Positions 8,714 through 17,087 of a DNA stretch of 64,000 bases are shown here, piece after piece. A model generated the notes under the pieces. The model searched no databases and was not told the DNA's origin. It was given only the letters and a program-made list of their open reading frames with translations. The number at the start of each line of letters is the position of its first letter. Within the stretch, counting starts at the first letter, position 1. The DNA is from CALDOK01 sp964481655 (GTDB taxonomy: Bacteria > Myxococcota_A > UBA796 > JAFGLY01): NCBI GenBank assembly GCA_964481655.1, contig CAYZVO010000018.1, forward strand, positions 1-64,000, in the 5' to 3' direction. The position numbers and the translations under genes were made by a program.

Positions 8714-10587
8714 GACTCCTCCCGAGGGTCCAGCGCGTGCAGGTGGCGCTCCTTGACGACGTTCTCCTCGAACTCGGCCCGGGCGGCCTGGACCGAGGGC
8801 ATGGTGCTCACCTCGGCCACGGGCACGTCCCACCAGCTCTCGTAGCCGGGGACCCGGGCCTCGCGGTCGCACTCCACCACGATGACCGCGGGGCCGCTGA
8901 AGGCCGCGGCCTCGGCGATGGCGTCCTGCAGCTCGGCCAGGGTCTCGGGCTGGAAGACCACCGCGCCCAGGGCGCGGGCGTGGGCGGCGTAGTTCACCGG
9001 CAGCAGGTCCTCGCCCATGGTCTCGCCCTCGCGCAGGCGGAAGCGGGTGCCGAAGCCGTCGCTGCCCAGGCCTTCCGACAGGCCCCCGATGCTGCCGAAG
9101 CCGTGGTTGTCCACCAGCACCACGTTGAGGTTGATGCGCTCCTGCACCGCGGTGGCCAGGTCGCCGGACATCATCAGGTAGGTGCCGTCGCCCACCAGCA
9201 CCCAGACGCCGCGGTCGGGGGCGGCGAGCTTGACCCCGATGCCCGCGCCCAGCTCGTAGCCCATGCAGGAGTAGCCGTACTCGATGTGGTAGGCCTTGCG
9301 GTCGTCCGTCATCCACAGCTTGTGCAGGTCGCCGGGGGCCGAGCCGGCGGCGTTGATGATCACGTCGGTGGGAGCCAGGGCGGCGTTGAGCGCCCCGAGC
9401 AGCTCGGCCTGGGGTACGGGCTTGGCGCCGGTGGGGCGGACCAGGTCCTCGCGGATGGCCAGCCAGGCGTCGCGCTCGTCGGCGATCTCGTCGGCGTAGG
9501 CTTGGTCGACCTTCTCGTCGAGCATGAAGCCCAGCTCGTCGATGGTGGCCCGGGCGTCGCCCACCACCATCAGCCCGCCGTGCTTGGCGGCGTCGAAGTC
9601 GGTGATGTTGAGGTTGACGAAGCGCACGTCGGGGTGCTGGAAGGCGGTCTTCGAGGCGGTGGTGAAGTCGGACCAGCGGGTGCCGATGCCCACCACCACG
9701 TCGGCACGGGCGGCGACGCGGTTGGCGGCCTGGGTGCCGGTGGCGCCCACCGCGCCGAGGCACAGCCGGTGGCTGTCGGGGATGGCGCCCTTGCCGGCCT
9801 GGGTGACGCAGACGGGGATGCCGGTGGCCTCGGCCAGCTCGGCCAGCTGGGCGTTGGCGCCCGCGTAGGTCACCCCGCCGCCGGCCACGATCAGGGGGCG
9901 TTCCGCCCTCGAGATGACGCGCGCGGCGCGGGCCACGGCGCTGACATCGGGTCGGGGGCGGGCGATCCGCCAGGTGCGCTTCTCGAAGAAGCCGACGGGC
10001 CAGTCGAAGGCCTCGGCCTGTACGTCTTGGGGCAGCGCGAGGGTGACCGCGCCGGTGTCCGCGGGCGAGGTCAGCACCCGCAGGGCTTCGGGCAGGGCGT
10101 AGAGCAGCTGATCGGGCCGGTTGATGCGGTCCCAGTAGCGGCTCACCGGCCGGAAGCAGTCGTTGACCGAGACGTCCTGGCTGGCGGGGGACTCGAGCTG
10201 CTGCAGCACCGGCGCCACGTTGCGGCGGGCGAAGATGTCGCCGGGCAGCAGCAGCACGGGCAGCCGGTTGATGGTGGCCAGGGCCGCGCCGGTCACCATG
10301 TTGGTGGCGCCCGGGCCGATGCTCGAGGTGCAGGCCATGCAGCCCAGCCGGTCCTTCATGCGGGCGAAGGCCGCGGCGGCGTGGACCCCGGCCTGCTCGT
10401 TGCGCACCGGGATGTAGGGCAGCTCCGGGTACTCCTGCAGGGCCTGGCCCAGCCCGGCGACGTTGCCGTGGCCGAAGATGCCGAAGACCCCCTCGACGAA
10501 GCGGCGCTCGCGTCCGTCGCGCTCGAGGTACTGAGCCAGCAGGTAGCGCACCAGGGCCTGGGCGGTGGTGAGGCGGACCGTGGGCAT
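8710..10587 (-). CDS. iolD: 3D-trihydroxycyclohexane-1,2-dione acylhydrolase
   Basis: 625 aa, a thiamine-diphosphate enzyme of full family length. It opens the ring of 3D-(3,5/4)-trihydroxycyclohexane-1,2-dione to 5-deoxy-glucuronate. MPTVRLTTAQALVRYL is the usual IolD N-terminus. RNEQAGVHAAAAF supplies the cofactor-activating Glu (E64), the middle domain has RPLIVAGGGVTYAGA, and the cofactor motif starts with GDGTYLMMSGDL near residue 466 and ends at LVDNHGFGSIGG. It is the first gene of an overlapping unit iolD-iolE-membrane protein-AHSA1. The 190 bp upstream contain a four-copy heptamer repeat but no obvious operator. Confidence 0.95.
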   Translation of the reverse strand: MPTVRLTTAQALVRYLLAQYLERDGRERRFVEGVFGIFGHGNVAGLGQALQEYPELPYIPVRNEQAGVHAAAAFARMKDRLGCMACTSSIGPGATNMVTGAALATINRLPVLLLPGDIFARRNVAPVLQQLESPASQDVSVNDCFRPVSRYWDRINRPDQLLYALPEALRVLTSPADTGAVTLALPQDVQAEAFDWPVGFFEKRTWRIARPRPDVSAVARAARVISRAERPLIVAGGGVTYAGANAQLAELAEATGIPVCVTQAGKGAIPDSHRLCLGAVGATGTQAANRVAARADVVVGIGTRWSDFTTASKTAFQHPDVRFVNLNITDFDAAKHGGLMVVGDARATIDELGFMLDEKVDQAYADEIADERDAWLAIREDLVRPTGAKPVPQAELLGALNAALAPTDVIINAAGSAPGDLHKLWMTDDRKAYHIEYGYSCMGYELGAGIGVKLAAPDRGVWVLVGDGTYLMMSGDLATAVQERINLNVVLVDNHGFGSIGGLSEGLGSDGFGTRFRLREGETMGEDLLPVNYAAHARALGAVVFQPETLAELQDAIAEAAAFSGPAVIVVECDREARVPGYESWWDVPVAEVSTMPSVQAARAEFEENVVKERHLHALDPREES

Positions 10588-10620
10588 GTCGGCTCCGGGA
10601 TGGGGCGGTGGAGGAGATCT

Positions 10621-10648
10621 GTCAGCTGTCAGCTATCAGCTATCAGCT
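10621..10648. repeat. Four tandem heptamers, RTCAGCT
   Basis: GTCAGCT GTCAGCT ATCAGCT ATCAGCT run without a break between the divergent iolD and serine-hydrolase genes. Short tandem arrays of this kind (read as LSAVSYQLSA-type peptides when wrongly translated) turn up in intergenic DNA of many unrelated bacteria. The function is unknown. Here the array sits about 35 bp upstream of the iolD start codon. Confidence 0.8.
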
Positions 10649-10777
10649 TCGTGGTGGCGGGTGTGGGGCGTCGGTGGGCTCGCCAGGCGTGGTCTCACTA
10701 TTTCGACCCGTGGGTCGGTTTGTTCTTGCTATCCCTGGGGCACATCGACACGGCGAGCGGTGTTGGAGGTGGGTCGC

Positions 10778-11827
10778 ATGATGCGGGTGGTGATGGTCCT
10801 GATGGCGGCCTTGGTGTGCGCGTGCGCGACGCACCGCCCGGTCGCGGTGGAGCTCGACCCCGAGCGCAACGCCCGCTTCGAGGCCGCCACCCGCTACTCG
10901 GCCCGGTTCACGGGCCAGGCGGTGCTGGTGATGGAGGGGGACACCATCATCTGGGAGCGGTACCGCCGCGGCCTGCGCCCGGGTGAACCCAAGCAGATCT
11001 ACAGCGGCACCAAGTCCTTCCTGTGCGCCGCCGCGGTCGCGGCCCAGGACGACGGCCTGCTCGATCTGGACGCCCCCGCGGCGCTCCTGCTGGACGAGTG
11101 GCGCGACGACCCCACCAAGGCCGCCATCACCGGTCGTCAGCTGCTGCAGCAGGTCAGCGGGCTCGAGACGGTGTTCCCCGACGCCGCGGCCGCGGCGCTG
11201 TTCCCGTTCTTCCGCATCGCCGACCAGCAGGCCTGGGCGCTGGCTCAGCCCGTCGCGGCGGCCCCTGGCGAGCGCTACGAGTACGGCTGCGTGCACATGC
11301 TCGCCTTCGCCGCGCTGCTCGAGCGGGCGGTGGGAGAGCCTGTGCTGGACTACCTCGAGCGGCGCATCTTCGCGCCCATCGGGATCGAGCACGGGCGCTG
11401 GCTGCGCGATCCCGCCGGCCACGCCTTGTTCTCGGTGGGGGCCCGGATGAGCGCCCGGGACTGGGCCCGCTTCGGGCAGCTCATCCGGGACGACGGGGTG
11501 GTCGCCGGGCGGCGCGTGCTGGAGCCTGGAGGGGTGTCCGCCTGCCGGCAGGGCACGGACGCCAACCCCGCCTACGGCATGGCCCTGTGGCTCAACCAGC
11601 CCATGGGTCCGGCGCTGGTCGCCCGGATGCCCGGCTCCTTCTCCCGCTTCCACCCCGAGCGCGCCCTGCTTCCCGGCGGGCCCGAGGACCTGGTGGCGGC
11701 GCTGGGCTGGCGCAGCAACCGCATGTACATCATCCCGTCGCGGGATCTGGTGATCGTGCGCATGGGGCGCTGGCAGCGGGACTACCTGGACTCCGAGTTC
11801 CTGGCGCTGGTGCTCGGTGAGCCCTGA
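10778..11827 (+). CDS. Serine hydrolase (beta-lactamase/penicillin-binding fold) lipoprotein
   Basis: 349 aa. MMRVVMVLMAALVCAC is a lipoprotein signal. The class C beta-lactamase-like domain has YSGTKSF, whose Ser76 and Lys79 form the S-x-x-K pair. The position of the usual Y-x-N motif reads YEYGCVHMLAF, so the Asn appears to be replaced by Cys. YIIPSRDLVIVRMG is the last-strand region. The family includes esterases, D-aminopeptidases and carboxypeptidases; this is more likely an esterase or peptidase than a true beta-lactamase. GGAGG lies eight bases before the ATG. Its last 46 bp overlap the convergent antiporter gene. Confidence 0.8.
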   Translation: MMRVVMVLMAALVCACATHRPVAVELDPERNARFEAATRYSARFTGQAVLVMEGDTIIWERYRRGLRPGEPKQIYSGTKSFLCAAAVAAQDDGLLDLDAPAALLLDEWRDDPTKAAITGRQLLQQVSGLETVFPDAAAAALFPFFRIADQQAWALAQPVAAAPGERYEYGCVHMLAFAALLERAVGEPVLDYLERRIFAPIGIEHGRWLRDPAGHALFSVGARMSARDWARFGQLIRDDGVVAGRRVLEPGGVSACRQGTDANPAYGMALWLNQPMGPALVARMPGSFSRFHPERALLPGGPEDLVAALGWRSNRMYIIPSRDLVIVRMGRWQRDYLDSEFLALVLGEP

Positions 11828-13290
11828 GCCAGCGGCGTCCCCAGCACCCACATCGCGGCGCTCACCAGCGTGACCTGGAGCACCAGCGCCACCAGCACGC
11901 TGCCCCACCAGCCGGTGGCCCCAGCCAGCAGGAAGCCCAGCCAGGCCGAACATCCGGTCATCAGGGCGTAGGGCAGCTGGGTGTTGACGTGGTCGGCGTG
12001 CTTGCAGCCGGTGGCCATGCTCGACAGCACCGTGGTGTCGGAGACCGGGGAGCAGTGGTCGCCGAAGATGCCGCCGGACAGCACCGCGCCCACCACGATG
12101 GGCAGCGGGGTGCCGGTCTCGATGGCGGCGGGGATGGCCACCGGCATCAGCAGGGCGAAGGTGCCCCAGGACGAGCCGGTGCTGAGGGCGAAGACCCCGC
12201 CGGCCAGGAACAGGAGCGCCGGCAGCAGGGCCACCGGCAGGCTGCGCTCGAACAGGGCCGCCACGGTGCGGCCGGTGCCCAGGGTGTCGCAGACGTCCCC
12301 GAGGGACCATGCGAGCACCAGGATGGCGACGATGCGCAGCATGGGCACGGTGCCCTGCAGGAAGGTGCCCGCGGAGCGCCCCGGCCCGAAGATGTCCGCC
12401 CGCCACAGCAGCAGGACGCTCACCGCGGTCCCGGCGCCGTAGGCGGTGAGCAGGGACCAGCGCACCTGCGCCCCGGGCAGGGTGCCCAGCTGCAGGGCGA
12501 AGGCGGTGAACATCACCGCCAGGACCACCAGCACGGTCCCCAGGGGGGCCAGGACCATGGCGGTGCCGCCTGCGGGCGTGGTCGTCAGCGTCACCGCGGC
12601 CGGCGCCCGCTGCCGCCGCTGGGCCCGGGCCATGGGGCCCAGCTCCCGCCCGATGAGCGCCATCAGGGGCACGGTCGCCAGGGCGAGCAGGGGGTAGATC
12701 TGGAAGGGCAGCGCGGCCAGCAGCGCCTGGAGGGGAGACTGCTCGACCCCCAGCGGCTCGAAGCCATCCTCGAGCAGGCTCATGATGTAGACCCCCCAGC
12801 TGATGAAGGGGATCAGCACGCAGACCGGCGCCGAGGTGGAGTCGATGATGAAGGCGAGCTTCTCGCGGCAGAGCTTCACCCGGTCGAAGACGGGCCGGAA
12901 CATGGGCCCCAGGATCAGGGCGTTGCCCGAGTCGGTGAAGAAGATGGCCATGCCCGCCAGCCACGCCGACAGCTGGGCCCGCGCCGGCGTGTGCACCACC
13001 CGCGCCACCCTGGCGGCGAAGCTGGCCATGCCCCCCGAGCGCTCCAGCAGGGCCACGAAGCCCCCGATCACCAGGATGATGATCGCCACCTGCAGGTGCG
13101 AGGCCTCGGCCAGCTGACCCCCCACCCCCACGATCAGCTCCCCGGACCCCACCAGGGGATCACCCCCCGCCGCCAGCAGGAACCCGAGCACCACCCCCAG
13201 CCCCAGCGAGACCAGCACATTGCGCGTGGCCACCGCCAGCACCAGCGCCAGCAGAGGGGGGAGGAGGGAGATGAGGTTGGAGGTGGGCAC
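11782..13290 (-). CDS. NhaC-family Na+/H+ antiporter-like transporter
   Basis: 502 aa with 11-13 predicted membrane segments. NhaC-type signatures include AIFFTDSGNALILGPMFRPV, IIDSTSAPVCVLIPFISWG, FALSTGSSWGTFALLMPVA and GAVLSGGIFGDHCSPVSDTTVLSSMAT. Members exchange Na+ for H+ or carry organic anions such as malate/lactate. It starts with GTG, with GGAG just upstream, 19 bp after iolB. Co-transcription with iolB suggests it could carry inositol, a breakdown product, or the Na+ used for inositol uptake; that is inference. It overlaps the 3' end of the serine hydrolase gene antisense. Confidence 0.85.
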   Translation of the reverse strand: MPTSNLISLLPPLLALVLAVATRNVLVSLGLGVVLGFLLAAGGDPLVGSGELIVGVGGQLAEASHLQVAIIILVIGGFVALLERSGGMASFAARVARVVHTPARAQLSAWLAGMAIFFTDSGNALILGPMFRPVFDRVKLCREKLAFIIDSTSAPVCVLIPFISWGVYIMSLLEDGFEPLGVEQSPLQALLAALPFQIYPLLALATVPLMALIGRELGPMARAQRRQRAPAAVTLTTTPAGGTAMVLAPLGTVLVVLAVMFTAFALQLGTLPGAQVRWSLLTAYGAGTAVSVLLLWRADIFGPGRSAGTFLQGTVPMLRIVAILVLAWSLGDVCDTLGTGRTVAALFERSLPVALLPALLFLAGGVFALSTGSSWGTFALLMPVAIPAAIETGTPLPIVVGAVLSGGIFGDHCSPVSDTTVLSSMATGCKHADHVNTQLPYALMTGCSAWLGFLLAGATGWWGSVLVALVLQVTLVSAAMWVLGTPLAQGSPSTSARNSESR

Positions 13291-13309
13291 GGGGCTCCGA
13301 GCGTTCAGC

Positions 13310-14092
13310 TCAGCCGAGCATCCACGTGTGCTCTTCCGTGAACTCCGGCACGGTGTAGGGCTCGCCCGGCAGGTGGCGGATGGCCCAGATGTAGTACATG
13401 GCGTAGCCGGGGGCGGCGCACTGGCTGTGGTCCTTGTTGTCGAGGATCTCGAGGGTGTCGTACTGGCGGATCTTGAGGACCGTATCGCCCAGCTCGCCGT
13501 GGCCGTAGCCCTGGGGTTTGTCGAAGCGGTAGTGGTACAGCTCGGGCTGGGGATGGTGGTGGGGCGGGTAGCTGGACCAGCGGCCGGGGAAGTTGATCAC
13601 CTCGCCCAGCACCAGCTTGCACTCGGGCCGGTTGCGGATGTCGAAGATGGTGCGGACGATGCGGTAGGCGGTGTCGTTCAGCTCGCCTTTGCCCCGGTGT
13701 TCGTTCTCCAGCATGTTGGTGCCGTCGTACAGGATGGCCTCGAACGCCGCGTCGTTGGTGGCCCCCACGTAGCAGAGCTCCACGTCGGTCAGCGCCTCGA
13801 GGCGCAGCGGGAAGCCCTTGGGGTAGTGCAGGCAGATGGGCTCGTCGTCGAACAGGGACTCGCGGCCGACCACGGCGCGGCCCTCGGGCTCGGGCAGCAC
13901 GAAGGTGAGCTCGCCCTTCATGAGCAGCAGCGCGCCCTCGCGCACGGCCTGGGCCTCGAGCACGGTGCCGGCGGGCATCCGCAGGATGCCGAGCTCGAGG
14001 TCGGTGTCGGCGCGGGGGTCGCCGAGGCGGGCGATCTCCGTGTAGCCGTCGGGATCGAAGCCGTCGGGGTGGCGGATGAGGTGAGGATGCAT
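13310..14092 (-). CDS. iolB: 5-deoxy-glucuronate isomerase
   Basis: 260 aa, a bicupin. It isomerises 5-deoxy-D-glucuronate to 5-dehydro-2-deoxy-D-gluconate, the step after IolD. The metal-binding cupin motif SSYPPHHHPQPELYHYRF is intact near residues 170-190, and LEILDNKDHSQCAAPGYAMYY follows as in the family. The C-terminal end is EFTEEHTWML. It forms an operon with the NhaC-like transporter and is divergent from cbiM. The serine hydrolase gene separates it from iolD and iolE. Confidence 0.93.
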   Translation of the reverse strand: MHPHLIRHPDGFDPDGYTEIARLGDPRADTDLELGILRMPAGTVLEAQAVREGALLLMKGELTFVLPEPEGRAVVGRESLFDDEPICLHYPKGFPLRLEALTDVELCYVGATNDAAFEAILYDGTNMLENEHRGKGELNDTAYRIVRTIFDIRNRPECKLVLGEVINFPGRWSSYPPHHHPQPELYHYRFDKPQGYGHGELGDTVLKIRQYDTLEILDNKDHSQCAAPGYAMYYIWAIRHLPGEPYTVPEFTEEHTWMLG

Positions 14093-14171
14093 AAGCTACG
14101 CTCCGGTGGCGGGGTCACCCACCCGTATCCTCCCATCCGGCCGCCGACGCCTCCCTCGAGCCGAGGATCCC

Positions 14172-15191
14172 ATGCACATCTCCGAAGGCATTCTCACCGG
14201 ACCCAGCGTCATCGCCACCAGTGTGGGCGGCGCCGTCGTGCTCATCTGGGGCGCGCGCAGCATGGCCACCTTTGTCAAAGAACAGCCCAGCCGGCGCGCG
14301 CTGCTGGGCATGGCCGCCGCCTTCATCTTCCTGGTGTCGCTGATCCCCATCCCGGCCTTCACCGGCACCACCTCCCACCCCTGCGGCACCCCGCTGGCGG
14401 GCATCCTGCTGGGGCCGGGGATCGGGGCGGCGCTCGGGTGTCTGGCGTTGCTCTTGCAAGCGTCGTTCTTCGCCCACGGGGGGTTCTCGAGCCTGGGGGC
14501 CAACACCATCAGCCTGGGCTTGCTGGGGGCGGGCACCGCCTGGCTCGCCTTCGCCGGAGGTCGCAAGCTCGGCCTGCCCATCTGGGCGGCGGCGGGGCTG
14601 GGGGGCCTGCTGGGGGATCTGGCCACCTACGTCGGCACCGGGGGGTTGATGGCCACCCACCTGGCCTTCGTGGCCCCGGATCCGCAGTACGGGTTCGTCG
14701 AGTACCTGGGGGTGATCTACGCGGCCTATGCGCCCACACAGAGCGTGATCGCCGTCGGCGAGATGATCGTCACCGGCTACGCCGTGCACGCCATCTACCG
14801 GCAGCGGCCCGAGGTGCTCGTCAGCCTGGGTGTGATCGGCAAGAAGGCCGCCGCGGCGGCCGCCATCCTGTTGATCCTCGTCGCCACCACCGCGCCCTTC
14901 GCCTCCACCGCGCTCGCGCACTCCGGGGCCGGGCGCGCCGCCGCGGAGGCCTCCGCCGCCGACGGCGAGGGCTTCTCGAGCATGGACGTGGTCGTGAACG
15001 AGGCCCTGGCCGAGGAAGCCGGCGCACCGGCCGCGGAACCGTTCATCAACATCGAGGCCATGGGCGACCTCTGGAACACCGTGATCATGGGCGCTGGCGG
15101 CATCTGCGGCTTCGTCATCGGCCGCTGGTGGCACCTGCTGTTCGGCAAGGCTCCCGCGGGCACCGACGAGGAGAACCCCGCCGGCTCATGA
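14172..15191 (+). CDS. cbiM: Cobalt/nickel ECF transporter substrate-binding component CbiM
   Basis: 339 aa. The N-terminus MHISEGIL is the hallmark of CbiM/NikM: the free amino group and His2 coordinate the metal, so the start is fixed. PAFTGTTSHPCGTPLAGILLGP and FAHGGFSSLGANTISLGLLGAG are conserved membrane motifs. Beyond residue 230 there is an extra region: a membrane segment, an Ala-rich acidic stretch, then another hydrophobic helix near IMGAGGICGFVIGRWW. It may do the job of the separate CbiN subunit, which is absent. The TGA overlaps the ATG of the next gene. No cobalamin riboswitch fits the 79-bp leader. Confidence 0.92.
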   Translation: MHISEGILTGPSVIATSVGGAVVLIWGARSMATFVKEQPSRRALLGMAAAFIFLVSLIPIPAFTGTTSHPCGTPLAGILLGPGIGAALGCLALLLQASFFAHGGFSSLGANTISLGLLGAGTAWLAFAGGRKLGLPIWAAAGLGGLLGDLATYVGTGGLMATHLAFVAPDPQYGFVEYLGVIYAAYAPTQSVIAVGEMIVTGYAVHAIYRQRPEVLVSLGVIGKKAAAAAAILLILVATTAPFASTALAHSGAGRAAAEASAADGEGFSSMDVVVNEALAEEAGAPAAEPFINIEAMGDLWNTVIMGAGGICGFVIGRWWHLLFGKAPAGTDEENPAGS

Positions 15192-16774
15192 GCGGCCACT
15201 TCTCCGTCTCCACCCTGCTGAAGGTCGAGGACGTCGCCCTGCGCGAAGAGGTCCACGGCCTGCAGGCCTGGGACCCGCGGCTGAAGCTGGCGCTCGCGGC
15301 GGTGGCCGTGTTCCTCAACGTCTACCTGGCCCTGCCCACGGTCTCGGCCGCGCTGCTGGCGCTGGCGCTGCTGGGCCTGCTCGCGTCTCGCACGCCGTGG
15401 CGGGCGCTGCTGTTCTTCGTGCTGGCGCCCAGCTGGGCGCTGCTGCTGGTGGCCGTGGGCTTCTCGGTGGGCTTCGGTTCGACGCCGCTGTGGTCCATCG
15501 GGCCCCTCACCGTCTACAGCGAGGGCCTGGCCCAGGGGGGCAACGCGGTGCTGCGCGTGGCCTCGGAGATGTCGTGGATGGCCCTGCTGATCCTGACCAC
15601 CCCCTTCCACGATCTGCTCGGCGCCCTGCGCTGGTTCCGGGTGCCCGAGGTGCTGGTCTCGACCTTGGGCTTCATGTACCGCTACATCTTCGTGCTGTTC
15701 GAGGAGTTCGCGTCCATGCGGGCGGCGGCCCGGGTGCGCGGAGGCTTCGACGGTCGGCGCCGAGGTATGGAGACCAGCGGCGCCCTGCTGGCCCAGATCT
15801 TCTTCCGGGCCTACGATCGCAGCGAGCGCATCGCCCTGGCCATCCAGGCCCGTGGAGGAGAGCTGGCCGAGCCCCTGACCACCGCCCAGACCGCCGACGC
15901 CGCCCCCGGGGTGGAGCCAGAGCACTGCGCCGAGGACTGCGACGTCACCCCGGTGCAGCTGGACCCGGGCAGCGAGCTGCTGGCCTGCCGGGATCTGCAC
16001 TACCGCTACGAGGGCGACCTCCACGCGGTGCGCGGGGTCGGCTTCTCCGTCGGCCCTGGCGAGGCCGTGGCCCTGTGCGGCCCCAACGGCTCTGGCAAGT
16101 CCACCCTGGTGGCCTTGCTCACGGGGCTGCTTCGCCCCGCAGAGGGAGAGGTCCGGCTGCGGGGTGAGCCCCTCACCCCCCGGGTCGCCCGCCGCGTCCA
16201 CCACAGCGTGGGCCTGCTCTTCCAGGACTCCCAGGACCAGCTGTTCTCGAGCTTCGTGGCCGAGGACGTGGCCTTCGGCCTGCGCAACCTGGGCCTGCCC
16301 GACGACCAGGTCGAGGCCCGGGTCCACGAAGCCCTGGCCCTGTGCGAGGTCGAGCACCTTGTGCACCGCCCCATCCACCACCTCTCCGGCGGGGAGCAGA
16401 AGCGGGTGGCCCTGGCGGGCATCCTGGCCATGCGGCCGCCGCTGTTGATCCTGGACGAGCCCACCAGCGGCCTCGATCCCGCCGCCGCGGAGCACCTGCA
16501 GCGGCTGCTGGTCCACCTCAACCGGGACCACGGCTACGCCCTGCTGGTGGTGACCCACGAGATGGACCGCATCCCCACCCTGGCGGAGCGGGTGCTGGTG
16601 ATGAACGAGGGCGCCCTGCTGGCCGACGGCCCCGTGCGCGAGGTGCTCACCGATGTGGCGCTGCTCGAGCGCGCCCGCCTGCGAGCCCCCGGCATCACCC
16701 GCTACTTCCACGCGCGGGACGCCAATGGCGAGCTGCCGCTGACGGTGGACGAGGCGCTGGCCAGGGACGACTAG
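15188..16774 (+). CDS. Fused CbiQ-CbiO: ECF transporter T component joined to its ATPase
   Basis: 528 aa in one uninterrupted frame. Residues 1-245 are CbiQ: DPRLKLALAAVAVF, several membrane helices, and the coupling-helix motifs MRAAARVRGGF and AIQARG. A short acidic Cys-containing linker (CAEDCDVTP, around residues 245-260) leads to CbiO. CbiO has Walker A GPNGSGKST near residue 298, Q-loop LLFQDSQDQLFSSFVAEDVAFG, signature LSGGEQKRVALAG near 400, Walker B LLILDEPTSGLDP and the H-loop VVTHEMD. It powers Co2+/Ni2+ uptake with CbiM. In most genomes CbiQ and CbiO are separate proteins. The stop is shared with the convergent small gene through one CTAG. Confidence 0.92.
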   Translation: MSGHFSVSTLLKVEDVALREEVHGLQAWDPRLKLALAAVAVFLNVYLALPTVSAALLALALLGLLASRTPWRALLFFVLAPSWALLLVAVGFSVGFGSTPLWSIGPLTVYSEGLAQGGNAVLRVASEMSWMALLILTTPFHDLLGALRWFRVPEVLVSTLGFMYRYIFVLFEEFASMRAAARVRGGFDGRRRGMETSGALLAQIFFRAYDRSERIALAIQARGGELAEPLTTAQTADAAPGVEPEHCAEDCDVTPVQLDPGSELLACRDLHYRYEGDLHAVRGVGFSVGPGEAVALCGPNGSGKSTLVALLTGLLRPAEGEVRLRGEPLTPRVARRVHHSVGLLFQDSQDQLFSSFVAEDVAFGLRNLGLPDDQVEARVHEALALCEVEHLVHRPIHHLSGGEQKRVALAGILAMRPPLLILDEPTSGLDPAAAEHLQRLLVHLNRDHGYALLVVTHEMDRIPTLAERVLVMNEGALLADGPVREVLTDVALLERARLRAPGITRYFHARDANGELPLTVDEALARDD

Positions 16775-17040
16775 CGCTGGGGCGGCGGCCCCTCCATGCC
16801 CTCCGGCTTGCAGGCCAGGGGCAGGTCTTCGCTGGGGGCCCAGCAGCTGCCGTCCACGGCGCCGTGGGGGCTGTCGAAGCTGCAGGCGTCGCCGTCGATG
16901 AGCCCGCCGCAGGCCTCGATGGCCTCGCGGGGTGGGCGGGGATGGTCGCCGTCCTGAGTGGGCGGGCCGTCCTGGGCCACGGCGGTGCCGGCCAGGCACA
17001 GGGCGAGCACGGTGATGATCGAACGCTTGATGATGGACAT
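16771..17040 (-). CDS. Small secreted Cys-containing protein
   Basis: 89 aa. Signal peptide MSIIKRSIITVLALCLAGTAVA, then an acidic/Pro-rich stretch and a compact core, EACGGLIDGDACSFDSPHG and GSCWAPSEDLPLACKPEG, with four Cys that could form two disulfides. Small Myxococcota proteins with this GxCW pattern are common, but no function is assigned. AGGAGG lies nine bases before the ATG. Its TAG and the TAG of the cbiQO fusion are the two strands of one CTAG at 16771-16774. Confidence 0.72.
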   Translation of the reverse strand: MSIIKRSIITVLALCLAGTAVAQDGPPTQDGDHPRPPREAIEACGGLIDGDACSFDSPHGAVDGSCWAPSEDLPLACKPEGMEGPPPQR

Positions 17041-17087
17041 TGTCGGCCTCCTTTCGTCCCCTTGGACCCCCGAGGCCGGCGGGCGGT

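Noticed and set aside
14093..14171. Cobalamin or nickel riboswitch before cbiM
   Set aside because: The space between iolB and cbiM is only 79 bp and no conserved riboswitch core could be made out.
13220..15187. Long upstream in-frame extension before the CbiQ-CbiO fusion
   Set aside because: The extension runs antisense through iolB and in a different frame through cbiM. The ATG at 15188 overlapping the cbiM stop and the sharp start of CbiQ motifs fix the real start.
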